From Labrenzia sp. R4_2 (GTDB lineage Bacteria > Pseudomonadota > Alphaproteobacteria > Rhizobiales > Stappiaceae): a DNA stretch of 64,000 nt. The stretch is from positions 124,001 through 188,000 of the forward strand of contig NZ_JAGHRJ010000004.1 in NCBI RefSeq assembly GCF_017743865.1. The letters run 5' to 3'. Under the pieces are notes generated by a model that searched no databases, had not been told where the DNA came from, and saw only the letters and a list, made by a program, of their open reading frames with translations. A program made the translations under genes and the position numbers. Of the stretch, positions 1 to 8,052 are shown in pieces (position 1 is the stretch's first letter; each line of letters begins with the position of its first letter).

Positions 1-299
1 ACGCCATCGTCGGCGCTGCGGAAATTGCAAATGGTTATGGCGCGACGACGATATGCATCACAAAACCAGGAACCCGGCTTGCAGCCGCAGCCAAAGTTCC
101 GGTCCTTATCGACGTCCCCGAAGACCGGGCGATCTTTAAACCGACAGCCTCACGATATGTCCATCTGGTGGTGATCGATGCATTGGCGACCGCAGTGGCG
201 CAGGAATCTGCGGACACGACGAAAGAAAACCTCCGCCGTATCCGCGCCTCCCTCACCGCCTATCACGGCCGTACCGGACCACAGCCACTGGGTGACTAG
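1..299 (+). CDS. RpiR-family transcriptional regulator, C-terminal part
   Basis: The reading frame is open from the left window edge to a TAG at 297-299 and gives about 98 residues. The segment (AAEIANGYGATTICIT, then PVLIDVPED and LVVIDALATAVA) is the closing half of a SIS sugar-phosphate-binding domain, as in RpiR regulators, where SIS follows an N-terminal HTH domain lying outside this window. Such proteins sense phosphosugars and control catabolic genes. The next gene is convergent, so the target cannot be read from here. The family call rests on the SIS tail only; a stand-alone SIS isomerase is possible but the ending is typical of RpiR proteins. Confidence 0.7.
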   Translation, partial: AIVGAAEIANGYGATTICITKPGTRLAAAAKVPVLIDVPEDRAIFKPTASRYVHLVVIDALATAVAQESADTTKENLRRIRASLTAYHGRTGPQPLGD

Positions 300-460
300 A
301 GCAAGACCTGGCGTTTCGTTTCTTAGGAACTGCAAGGTGTTTTCAGCAAGCAGCAACTGGAGCTGAAGCTTTCTTCCCCGCCGCTGGCATTGGGAACGCG
401 CGCCAAAACGCGCCACCAATCAGCCGCGGCAACCATCCTGCGAAACGACAAACAAGTGTT

Positions 461-1234
461 CTAAATCCCGCGAATGCTGCCGCCGTCAATCCGGATCTTG
501 CTGCCCGTCACATAGGACGCACGCTCTGAACAGAGGAAGGTGACGACATCCGCAAATTCATCCGGCCGGCCATAACGCCCCGCCGGTATGGCGGCCGCCG
601 ACTGTGTTGCAACGTCCTCAACGCTCTTGCCAAGGCGTTTGGCCGCCGCTGCATCCAGCTCATCGACACGGGTCGTATGAATGCGCCCGGGCATTGCGAC
701 ATTAACGGTGATCCCCTTCGACGCGACTTCCGTGGAGAGCGTCTTGGACCAGCCGACAAGCGCCGATCTGAGACCATTGGACAGGGCCAGATTCGGGATC
801 GGCTGCTCAACACCGGACGAGGAAATCGTTACGATCCGACCCCAGCCGGCCTCTTCCATTCCCGGCAGACACCGGTTGGCAATATGGATCAGGTTGGCGA
901 CCATGGTTTCGAAATGTGCCATCCAGTCGGTACGCGCCGGATCCGTGCTGCGTCCCGGAGGTGGGCCACCCGCGTTATTCACCAGAATATCAATGTTTCC
1001 AGCTTCCAGCAGACTGTCCAGCACCGTATCGACTTCTGCGGCATTCGACACGTCCAGCTTTTGAGCCGTGACAGAGCCATCTGTCGTCTTTGCCCACTCT
1101 GTGATCGCATCCGCATTCCGGGCCGCGGCGATTACATTTACACCTTCAGCCGCAAGGCTCTTGGCGATGGCAGCCCCCAAACCACGGCTTGCACCAAGAA
1201 CAAGCGCCCGTTTTCCTTTGATCCCAAGATCCAT
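461..1234 (-). CDS. Atypical short-chain dehydrogenase/reductase (SDR)
   Basis: A 257-residue cytoplasmic SDR, normal length for the classical family. The nucleotide-binding motif LGASRGLGAAIA lies near residues 13-24 and NNAGGPPPG near 87-95, followed by the ISSSG serine strand. The expected YxxxK catalytic pair is absent: where family members read YxASK this protein reads NLALSNGLRSALVG, so Tyr and Lys are both replaced. A known SDR subgroup has this form, so it may be a reductase with different chemistry. Its start overlaps the stop of the upstream aldolase gene by one base (TGATG), so the two are translationally coupled. Substrate unknown; co-transcription with the aldolase and hydantoin racemase suggests a role in the same pathway. 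Confidence 0.85.
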   Translation of the reverse strand: MDLGIKGKRALVLGASRGLGAAIAKSLAAEGVNVIAAARNADAITEWAKTTDGSVTAQKLDVSNAAEVDTVLDSLLEAGNIDILVNNAGGPPPGRSTDPARTDWMAHFETMVANLIHIANRCLPGMEEAGWGRIVTISSSGVEQPIPNLALSNGLRSALVGWSKTLSTEVASKGITVNVAMPGRIHTTRVDELDAAAAKRLGKSVEDVATQSAAAIPAGRYGRPDEFADVVTFLCSERASYVTGSKIRIDGGSIRGI

Positions 1235-2157
1235 CAGTTCAATTCCTTCAGTTTTTCTTCTTGACGCGCCAAGAGCGCATCGACTTCGGCCTGCGCCGCT
1301 TTGGTGAGCCCGGCACCTGGCCGCCGCAAGGCATCGCTGCCGATCACACCCCGCTTGGCAAGCACGTATTTCCGCACGGCCAAACCGAGACCCGGCTGCT
1401 GCTCGTAGCGGGCCAGCGGCAAATAAGCGTTAAAAAGGTCGCGCGCCCGCGCAGCGTCACCGGCCTTCGAATAGCGCACGACGTCCCGCATCATTTCCGG
1501 ATAACAAAAACCGGTCATCGCGCCGTCTGCTCCACGGTCCATTTCCTCCGGCAGGAACAAACCGCCATTGCCACACAGGATCGAGATCCGGCGGGCAAGC
1601 GCCCCGTCTGCCCGCAGTGCAGAGATTTTTTCAAGGCCCGGCCAGTCCTCATGTTTGAGACACACACAGGTCGGGACGTCTTCAACGATCTTTGCAATGG
1701 CACTCACCGGAACATGCACCCCCGTTGCCAGCGGAAAATCCTGCAAGACAAATGGCACATCGCCAATAAAATCAGCTGCCTGAATATAGTATGTGACAAC
1801 CTGGGCATCGGTCTTGAGGTTGCCGGGCGGTGCAATCATCACACCCCCGGCACCAGCATCCATCGACGCTTTGCTGAGTTCTGCCATCTGAGCGAACCCC
1901 GGCGCCGAAACGCCCACGACCAAGGGAATACGCCCGTTCAAACGGCCAAGGATCCTTTGAACAACCTCTAGGGACTCCGCTGTTGTCAGCTTGGGTGCCT
2001 CTCCCATCATGCCCAGAGCCGTCAATCCGGTCGCACCGGCTTCCAGATAGAAATCCACCATTCGGTCGACACTCTCCATATCGAGAGCGCCATTATAGTT
2101 AAATGGTGTCACAGCAATCACGTAGACGCCCTGCGCCTCTTCCGTCAGTCGGGTCAT
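1234..2157 (-). CDS. Dihydrodipicolinate synthase (DapA)-family aldolase/lyase
   Basis: A 307-residue TIM-barrel class I aldolase-family protein (DapA/N-acetylneuraminate lyase superfamily). Seen: TALGMMGEAPKLT near residue 46 and the Schiff-base lysine in CLKHED (about K168). The usual YNxP tyrosine motif reads QDFP, so it is unlikely to be the lysine-biosynthesis enzyme; a catabolic 2-oxo-acid aldolase or dehydratase is more likely. I chose the ATG at 2157 because GGGGAG lies about 10 bases upstream and the protein starts there in the family manner; a longer frame to 2232 exists but would run into the racemase stop. Likely co-transcribed with the racemase upstream (17-bp gap) and the SDR downstream. 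Confidence 0.85.
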   Translation of the reverse strand: MTRLTEEAQGVYVIAVTPFNYNGALDMESVDRMVDFYLEAGATGLTALGMMGEAPKLTTAESLEVVQRILGRLNGRIPLVVGVSAPGFAQMAELSKASMDAGAGGVMIAPPGNLKTDAQVVTYYIQAADFIGDVPFVLQDFPLATGVHVPVSAIAKIVEDVPTCVCLKHEDWPGLEKISALRADGALARRISILCGNGGLFLPEEMDRGADGAMTGFCYPEMMRDVVRYSKAGDAARARDLFNAYLPLARYEQQPGLGLAVRKYVLAKRGVIGSDALRRPGAGLTKAAQAEVDALLARQEEKLKELN

Positions 2158-2174
2158 ACCCGATACTCCCCTTT

Positions 2175-2834
2175 TTATGCGCAGGTTCTCAGCGCCAGTT
2201 GACCGATCGCGGCAGCTGTTGCTGCCTGGCACGGATCGACAACCGGCAAACCTGTCTTTTCTTCAATCAGTGTTCGATATTGCGCCATCCCCGCACATGC
2301 CGTGATGAGGACATCGGCGCCAAATTGATCTCTCAGCGTTCCGCCAACCTCTGCCAATCGGGCGACGGTTCTGTCCGCATCCGCGAGATCCAGAACACCA
2401 AGCCCGAGCGGCAGATCTGCGGCCAGCCGGTCCCGAAGGCCAAGAGCCCCGAGATACCGTATATGCCGCTGAATGGAAGCGCGCCCCAGAGACAAGATCC
2501 CAAAACGTTGACCCAGCATCATGGCCTGGAGATAGGCGCTTTCCGCAATGCCGAGAACCGGTACGGTCTGTGCCTCCCGAAGCGCCGCCAGACCGGGGTC
2601 GGAAAAACAGGCAACCACAACAGCAGATGCATCTCTTTGCAAGCTGCCGGCAAGCTCCAACAACGGCCCCACGACGCCATCGACATGCGCCTGCGTTTCA
2701 ATCCCCGGAGGGCCTTCCTTCAGAGTGAGACATGAAATCGGAACCGGCGATATCTGACGCATCGGAGCAATGGCATCATCAATCCCGTCTGTGACATGCG
2801 CTGAACTGTTGGGGTTGATCACATAGATGGTCAT
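2175..2834 (-). CDS. Asp/Glu/hydantoin racemase family protein
   Basis: A 219-residue member of the aspartate/glutamate/hydantoin racemase superfamily. The N-terminus TIYVINPNSS is the family's opening strand. The two catalytic cysteines used in two-base racemisation are visible in VVACFSDPG and ITACAGMAQY. Hydantoin racemases interconvert D- and L-5-monosubstituted hydantoins so that a stereospecific hydantoinase can consume both; a hydantoinase gene lies 1 kb away under the same apparent operator. The ATG at 2834 is preferred over an upstream one at 2852 because the protein then begins at the conserved strand. First gene of the leftward operon. Racemisation of another substrate (such as an amino acid or an allantoin-like compound) cannot be excluded. 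Confidence 0.85.
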   Translation of the reverse strand: MTIYVINPNSSAHVTDGIDDAIAPMRQISPVPISCLTLKEGPPGIETQAHVDGVVGPLLELAGSLQRDASAVVVACFSDPGLAALREAQTVPVLGIAESAYLQAMMLGQRFGILSLGRASIQRHIRYLGALGLRDRLAADLPLGLGVLDLADADRTVARLAEVGGTLRDQFGADVLITACAGMAQYRTLIEEKTGLPVVDPCQAATAAAIGQLALRTCA

Positions 2835-3005
2835 GCGGGCATCTCCAGGCACCGGGGCGCGATTGCATCACTTTTGCGGCCCCAATACACGCATCTGGAA
2901 CGTCTACACAAGCGGCTCATCGCGGCTACAAGAAAGCCCAATTCGAAGCTGCGGCGACGCCGATTCATCAAGGGAAATTGCTACAACACTGCCCTTATTC
3001 GTTAT

Positions 3006-3017
3006 TTGGTATACCAA
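3006..3017. promoter_or_regulatory. Putative GntR/FCD operator, copy 1
   Basis: Perfect 12-bp palindrome TTGGTATACCAA about 170 bp upstream of the racemase start. The same 12 bases recur at 3803-3814 in front of the hydantoinase. The form TGGTnnACCA suits FadR-type GntR regulators, and such a regulator is encoded between the two sites. Assignment to that regulator is inference. Confidence 0.65.
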
Positions 3018-3041
3018 TGGAACTCCAGGTGTCAATGCAGC

Positions 3042-3070
3042 AAAAACCCGCGCAAGAGACTTGCGCGGGT
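3042..3070 (-). terminator. Rho-independent terminator of the GntR gene
   Basis: Perfect 11-bp stem (ACCCGCGCAAG with a 3-nt loop, arms 3046-3056 and 3060-3070) 28 bp after the GntR stop. Read on the minus strand it is followed by a run of T, so it terminates leftward transcription from the regulator gene and separates it from the racemase operon. Confidence 0.85.
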
Positions 3071-3097
3071 CAAAAATTGGGTTTGACAAATATTTAG

Positions 3098-3754
3098 TCA
3101 GGAGAGCCGATGAATGTGTGCCAGGATCGCTTCGCGGGCATTTTCGATATGCCGGCGCATGGCAGCTTCGGCCGCATCCGGGTCGCGGGCAAGAATTGCG
3201 TCTATGATTTCAAGGTGCTCACGAGCTCCAGGCTCAAAACGCGACGGGATTTCCCCCTGATCGAATATACGGGTTTTAAGTTTCAGGCCCTGGATCATCT
3301 CTGCCAGCAGTTTGGATCCGGCGGTTTTGGCAATATGCATGTGTAAATCAAAATCAAAATCGGCATGAGTGACGGCATCCGGTCGATCGTTTGCAAGGAA
3401 TTTCTCGATCGTAGCCTTGAAGTTCAACCAATCCTCGGGGGCCGAGTTGACGCTGGCCGCCTGCCGCGCCGCCTCGCATTCCAACAAACGCCGCACGTGT
3501 AAGATCTCAACGATTTCGGACACCGAAATCCGGGAAACTGTCGGCGTCCCCCGCGCATTTCGAGTGACAAGACCTTCGGTGATCAATCGGGTTATCGCTT
3601 CCCGGAGCGGCGTCCGCGACACACCGAGACGCTCAGCAAAGGCGCGCTCTTGCAAAGGCGTACCAGCGGCGAGATCACCACAGAGGATCATCTTGCGAAG
3701 CCGTTCCAAGGTATGCTCTGTTAAATTTGGCTCTGCTGCCTGTTGTATCGGCAT
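3098..3754 (-). CDS. GntR-family (FadR subfamily, FCD domain) transcriptional regulator
   Basis: A 218-residue regulator with an N-terminal winged HTH (about residues 12-75; RLGVSRTPLREAITRLITEGLV is the recognition region) and a C-terminal all-helical FCD effector domain (about 85-212) with the usual acidic and histidine metal-site positions (DFDLHMHI, AREHLEIIDAI). Such proteins normally repress adjacent catabolic genes until a carboxylate ligand binds. It is divergent from the hydantoinase gene, and TTGGTATACCAA lies in the shared promoter and again before the racemase operon, so it probably controls both arms and itself. Ligand unknown; a hydantoin-derived carboxylate is a guess. Confidence 0.92.
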   Translation of the reverse strand: MPIQQAAEPNLTEHTLERLRKMILCGDLAAGTPLQERAFAERLGVSRTPLREAITRLITEGLVTRNARGTPTVSRISVSEIVEILHVRRLLECEAARQAASVNSAPEDWLNFKATIEKFLANDRPDAVTHADFDFDLHMHIAKTAGSKLLAEMIQGLKLKTRIFDQGEIPSRFEPGAREHLEIIDAILARDPDAAEAAMRRHIENAREAILAHIHRLS

Positions 3755-3802
3755 GACTTCCCTACACCTAAATAGCGCCTTTTACAGGTCGTGTTTGCAT
3801 CT

Positions 3803-3814
3803 TTGGTATACCAA
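3803..3814. promoter_or_regulatory. Putative GntR/FCD operator, copy 2
   Basis: Second perfect copy of TTGGTATACCAA, in the 92-bp divergent region between the regulator (start 3754) and the hydantoinase (start 3847). The position would let one dimer repress both promoters. Confidence 0.7.
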
Positions 3815-3846
3815 GCGTATTCTGATTTTACAACGAGGAGCGATGC

Positions 3847-5235
3847 ATGACCCCACCCGTTTACGACACAGTGATCCGCAATGGCGTTCTTGGAGATTCA
3901 CTCGGGCACGCCGAGGGTGATATTGCCATTGTGAATGGGCGCATTGCAGCAACCGGCCTCAACTTACCCGAAGGAAACAAGGAAATCGACGCCCGGGGGC
4001 GCATTGTCTTGCCTGGCGGCGTGGATACCCACTGCCATATCGAACAGATATCCGGAGCCGGCGTGATGAATGCCGACACCTTCGAAACAGCAACCCGGTC
4101 GGCACTCCATGGCGGCACAACAACCACAGTGTCCTTTGCCGCACAACACCCGGGCATGCGCATTCGTGATGTCCTGGCCGACTACAGCAAACTTGCCGCC
4201 GCTGGGGCGATGACGGATTACGCCTTTCACATGATTGTTGCGGATACGTCCGGCGAGAACGTCAGCGATCTGAAGACAGCCATCGCTGACGGGCATCGGT
4301 CTATCAAGATCTTCACCACCTATGACAAGGTCCGCCTTCAGGATAGCGAAATCCTGACCACTTTGCGCACGGCAAGGGATGCGGGCGCGCTGGTGTGTGT
4401 GCATGCGGAAAACGATGCCATGATCCGGGATGCGACAGCCACCCTTCTGGCGGAGGGCAAAACCGCCGCGCGATACCACGCCCAGTCACACCCGCGTCTT
4501 GCGGAAATCGAGGCGATCGAGCGCATGTGTCGGTTTTCGGAGTTTACCGGTGCACGCGTGATGATCTTCCACATCTCAACGAAAGAAGGTGTCGAGATCG
4601 TCCGCAAGGCAAAAGCACGCGGTGCCAACATTCACGCAGAAACCTGCACGCATTATCTCTTTCAAACGGAAGAGATTCTTGATCGGCCGGACAGCGCAAA
4701 ATTCCTCTGCAGCCCACCGCAAAGACAGAAAGAAGATCAGGACGCCCTGTGGGCCGCACTGGGCCAAGAGCTCGAGCTCGTAACCTCCGATCACGCCCCT
4801 TACCGAATGGATGAAAGTGGCAAGTTCCGGCACGGGCCCGATGCCCCCTTCCCCAAAATCGCAAACGGTCAGCCAGGATTGGAGCTTCGTTTGCCTCTCT
4901 TGTTCGACGCGATGGTGTCGAACGGCCGTGGTGGCTTGGCCAAGTTTGTCGAACTTACTGCGGCATCGCCCGCCAGAATCTTCGGTCTCAAAACTAAAGG
5001 CTCGTTTGGCATCGGCAAAGACGCTGATCTTGTTATTTGGGACCCGGAAAGGAAACACAAACTCCCCAACGCGCTGCATGACAACGTTGGCTATAACCCT
5101 TTTGCCGGCGAAACGCTCAAGGGATATCCGGAGAAAGTCCTAAGACGCGGCGAAATCGTCGTCGATAACGGCGAGCTGTTAACACGGCCCGGTACCGGCC
5201 AGCATTTGAACATGACCGCGTGCAGTGATCAGTAG
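3847..5235 (+). CDS. D-hydantoinase / dihydropyrimidinase-family amidohydrolase
   Basis: A 462-residue TIM-barrel amidohydrolase that would open cyclic amide (hydantoin or dihydropyrimidine) rings to N-carbamoyl acids. The binuclear metal set is complete: H62 and H64 (VDTHCHIE), the carboxylated lysine K154 (SIKIFTTYD), H186 (VHAEND), H242 (IFHISTKEG) and D315 (TSDHAPY). Length matches the family (about 450-490). The start has a good Shine-Dalgarno sequence (GAGGAG) and follows the putative operator at 3803. With the racemase across the regulator this makes a hydantoin-utilisation pair; I see no N-carbamoylase in the window, although an amidase lies at 8053-9492. The natural substrate is not decided by sequence. 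Confidence 0.9.
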   Translation: MTPPVYDTVIRNGVLGDSLGHAEGDIAIVNGRIAATGLNLPEGNKEIDARGRIVLPGGVDTHCHIEQISGAGVMNADTFETATRSALHGGTTTTVSFAAQHPGMRIRDVLADYSKLAAAGAMTDYAFHMIVADTSGENVSDLKTAIADGHRSIKIFTTYDKVRLQDSEILTTLRTARDAGALVCVHAENDAMIRDATATLLAEGKTAARYHAQSHPRLAEIEAIERMCRFSEFTGARVMIFHISTKEGVEIVRKAKARGANIHAETCTHYLFQTEEILDRPDSAKFLCSPPQRQKEDQDALWAALGQELELVTSDHAPYRMDESGKFRHGPDAPFPKIANGQPGLELRLPLLFDAMVSNGRGGLAKFVELTAASPARIFGLKTKGSFGIGKDADLVIWDPERKHKLPNALHDNVGYNPFAGETLKGYPEKVLRRGEIVVDNGELLTRPGTGQHLNMTACSDQ

Positions 5236-5391
5236 AGGTCTTCGAAGAGTTACCGAAGAAGCGCGTGTTCGCTTCAGTTACAGCTTACAGAGCGCATAGC
5301 CATCTTGCGCCGCACTGTTACAAGAAACATCATAATCGATCGCTGACAGAGTAATGTTCTCCCACTATTCGGATATGTAGAAAACCGGACC

Positions 5392-5422
5392 TTGACCTTC
5401 CAGCGACTAGAAGCTCCATCTT
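5392..5422 (+). promoter_or_regulatory. MerR/CueR-type copper promoter
   Basis: TTGACC (-35, 5392-5397) and CATCTT (-10, 5417-5422) are 19 bp apart, the overlong spacing typical of MerR-family promoters. The spacer holds a dyad: GACCTTCCAG (5394-5403) matches the reverse complement of 5407-5416 at 8 of 10 positions around a 3-bp centre. This resembles CueR/HmrR operators in front of copA. No MerR-family gene is present in the window. Confidence 0.7.
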
Positions 5423-5461
5423 GGGTTTAATAACCAATTCAAAGATGAAGGATGGCGCGTC

Positions 5462-7981
5462 ATGGCGGCCGAATCCAGTTTTCAGAAATCCATATCTCTA
5501 CCAATTGAAGGCATGCATTGCGCGTCCTGCGTTGGCCGTGTCGAGCAGGCCTTGAAAAATGTTCCTGGCGTTGCGGACGCCAATGTCAATCTTGCTACCG
5601 AACGCGCGCAGGTTCGCTTTGACGGCGCAGTTGAAACCCAAACTCTGATCGCCACGATCGAGGGCTTGGGGTACGAGGTCCCAAGACAAACAACTCACCT
5701 TGCGATTGACGGGATGACCTGCGCCGGTTGCGTCCGGCGGGTGGAACAAGCGCTGCTTACTGTTCCGGGCGTGTCTGACGCAAGCGTTAATCTTGCCACA
5801 GAACGCGCGGTGGTGACGGGAAACGCCGACATCGCAACACTGATTGCAGCGGTCTCGGAGACCGGCAAATCCGCACGCCAGATCGGGCAAGAGGACCATC
5901 CCGCGCAAGATACAGCATCGAAACGGGACGATGAAACGCGTCACCTGAAGACCCGTGTGATGGTCGCCGGACTGCTGACCTTGCCGGTGTTCATCCTTGA
6001 GATGGGCAGTCATCTGATCCCGGGCATGCATCACCTGATCGCGCAAACCATTGGCATTCAGGCCAGCTGGCTGCTGCAGTTTGTCCTCACCAGTGCGGTG
6101 CTGTTCGGTCCGGGCCGGTCGTTCTACAGGCAAGGCATTCCGGCCCTCTTGAAGGGCGCCCCTGATATGAACAGTCTCGTGGCTGTCGGAACAGCCGCCG
6201 CCTATTTGTTTTCTGTGGTCGCGACGTTTGCACCGGCTCTTCTGCCCGACGGAACGGTCAACGTCTATTATGAGGCGGCCGCCGTCATTGTAACGCTCAT
6301 TTTGATCGGACGATGGATGGAGGCGCGGGCCAAGGGTCGCACCTCGGAAGCGATCCAACGGCTGGTAAAACTTGCTCCAAAAACAGCGCGCGTCCGGCGG
6401 GACGGCAAGACTGTTGAGGTCGAGGTCTCCAGCGTTGCGGCCGGTGAGATCATCGAAGTGCGTCCCGGCGAACGGCTCCCGGTGGATGGCGAGGTGATCG
6501 AAGGGGCAACGTTTGTCGACGAGAGCATGATCACGGGCGAGCCTGTACCGGTTTCAAAAGAACCCGGGGCAACCGTCATCGGCGGAACGGTTAACCAGAC
6601 CGGAAGCCTGGTGTTTCGTGCCACTGCTGTCGGCGCCGACACGATGCTCGCCCAAATCATCCGGCTGGTAGAAGAGGCTCAGGGGGGCAAGCTGCCAATC
6701 CAGGCGATGGTGGACAAGGTCACGATGTACTTCGTACCGGCAGTCATCACGCTGGCTCTTATCACCTTCGGCGTTTGGATTGTGTTCGGGCCGGATCCCG
6801 CTCTGACGTTTGGTCTCGTGAACGCCGTTGCCGTCCTCATTATCGCTTGCCCGTGCGCCATGGGCCTTGCGACACCAACGTCAATCATGGTCGGGACGGG
6901 GCGGGGCGCCGAAATGGGGGTCTTGTTCCGCCGAGGTGAAGCCTTGCAGGTCTTGAAGGAAGTGCGCGTCGTTGCCTTTGACAAGACGGGAACGCTCACC
7001 GAGGGCACACCGAGCCTGACCGACCTTGAGGTCACGAACGGCTTCGATGCTCAAACGGTGCTGTCCCATATCGCAGCTGTCGAAGCAAAGTCGGAACACC
7101 CGATCGCACAAGCGATTGTGGAAGCCGCCGGGGCACAAGGTCTTGCATTGCCATCTGCGCGTGATTTCGAAAGCCTGACCGGTATGGGCGTTGCTGCAGA
7201 TGCAGGCGGGCGAATGGTTCAAATCGGTGCGGACAGGTACATGGCCGAGCTCGGACAGGATGTGTCGGTCTTTGATGACATTGCCGAACGTCTTGGCCAT
7301 GAGGGCAAATCCCCGCTTTATGCCGCGCTGGACGGCCAGCTTGCCGCCATTATCGCCGTGTCCGACCCAATTAAGCCGACCACCCCCGCCGCAATAGACG
7401 CCCTGCATGCGCTCGGTCTCGAGGTTGCAATGATCACCGGGGACAACAGTCGCACGGCACAGGCAATTGCAAACCGGCTTGGCATTGACGATGTCATCGC
7501 AGAAGTCCTGCCGGAGGGAAAGCTGGAAGCGGTCAGAGCGCTGAAGGCCGCACATGGCCAGCTTGCATTTGTCGGTGACGGGATCAATGACGCGCCGGCC
7601 TTGGCCGAGGCAGATGTCGGCCTTGCGATCGGGACCGGAACGGATGTGGCAATCGAGGCGGCGGACGTCATTTTGGTGTCCGGCTCGCTCGCCGGTGTGT
7701 CGAACGCGATCGCCCTTTCCAAGGCGACAATCCGCAACATCAAGCAGAACCTCTTCTGGGCTTTTGCCTACAACACCGCCTTGGTCCCGGTAGCTGCAGG
7801 GATATTGTATCCGGCCTTTGGCATTCTCATGTCGCCTGTCTTCGCAGCAGGCGCGATGGCGCTCAGCTCCGTTTTTGTCCTCGGCAATGCATTGCGGCTG
7901 AGAACTTGGACGCCGAAGATGCCGGACGCCTCCGGCAGCAGCGTAAATTCCGGAGCGCTGAAGGTCGCACCGGCCGAATAG
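5462..7981 (+). CDS. copA: Copper-exporting P1B-type ATPase CopA
   Basis: An 839-residue inner-membrane Cu(I) export ATPase. Two N-terminal heavy-metal-associated domains carry GMHCASC (about residues 18-24) and GMTCAGC (about 84-90). They are followed by transmembrane segments, the TGEPVPV actuator loop, the intramembrane CPC motif (about 463-465), DKTGT with the phosphorylated aspartate (about 506), the SEHP motif (about 544), GDGINDAPA (about 704) and two closing helices. Length and order match the CopA group; CPC and the CxxC domains point to Cu(I) or Ag(I) rather than Zn. The upstream 19-bp-spaced promoter with a dyad fits copper induction through a CueR-like protein encoded elsewhere. 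Confidence 0.95.
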   Translation: MAAESSFQKSISLPIEGMHCASCVGRVEQALKNVPGVADANVNLATERAQVRFDGAVETQTLIATIEGLGYEVPRQTTHLAIDGMTCAGCVRRVEQALLTVPGVSDASVNLATERAVVTGNADIATLIAAVSETGKSARQIGQEDHPAQDTASKRDDETRHLKTRVMVAGLLTLPVFILEMGSHLIPGMHHLIAQTIGIQASWLLQFVLTSAVLFGPGRSFYRQGIPALLKGAPDMNSLVAVGTAAAYLFSVVATFAPALLPDGTVNVYYEAAAVIVTLILIGRWMEARAKGRTSEAIQRLVKLAPKTARVRRDGKTVEVEVSSVAAGEIIEVRPGERLPVDGEVIEGATFVDESMITGEPVPVSKEPGATVIGGTVNQTGSLVFRATAVGADTMLAQIIRLVEEAQGGKLPIQAMVDKVTMYFVPAVITLALITFGVWIVFGPDPALTFGLVNAVAVLIIACPCAMGLATPTSIMVGTGRGAEMGVLFRRGEALQVLKEVRVVAFDKTGTLTEGTPSLTDLEVTNGFDAQTVLSHIAAVEAKSEHPIAQAIVEAAGAQGLALPSARDFESLTGMGVAADAGGRMVQIGADRYMAELGQDVSVFDDIAERLGHEGKSPLYAALDGQLAAIIAVSDPIKPTTPAAIDALHALGLEVAMITGDNSRTAQAIANRLGIDDVIAEVLPEGKLEAVRALKAAHGQLAFVGDGINDAPALAEADVGLAIGTGTDVAIEAADVILVSGSLAGVSNAIALSKATIRNIKQNLFWAFAYNTALVPVAAGILYPAFGILMSPVFAAGAMALSSVFVLGNALRLRTWTPKMPDASGSSVNSGALKVAPAE

Positions 7982-7995
7982 AACGACGACCGAGA

Positions 7996-8022
7996 CGGGG
8001 CACTTGGCCAAGTCGTGCCCCG
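7996..8022. terminator. Hairpin between convergent copA and amidase genes
   Basis: Arms CGGGGCAC (7996-8003) and GTGCCCCG (8015-8022) form a perfect 8-bp GC-rich stem in the 71-bp gap between two convergent genes. It lacks a clear U run on either side, so the bidirectional terminator role is inferred from position. Confidence 0.6.
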
Positions 8023-8052
8023 CCAAGCATTAGAACCGGTCTCACCAGCGTT

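Noticed and set aside
6881-8026. 381-codon minus-strand frame opposite copA
   Set aside because: Antisense shadow of a conserved P-type ATPase gene; no family resemblance.
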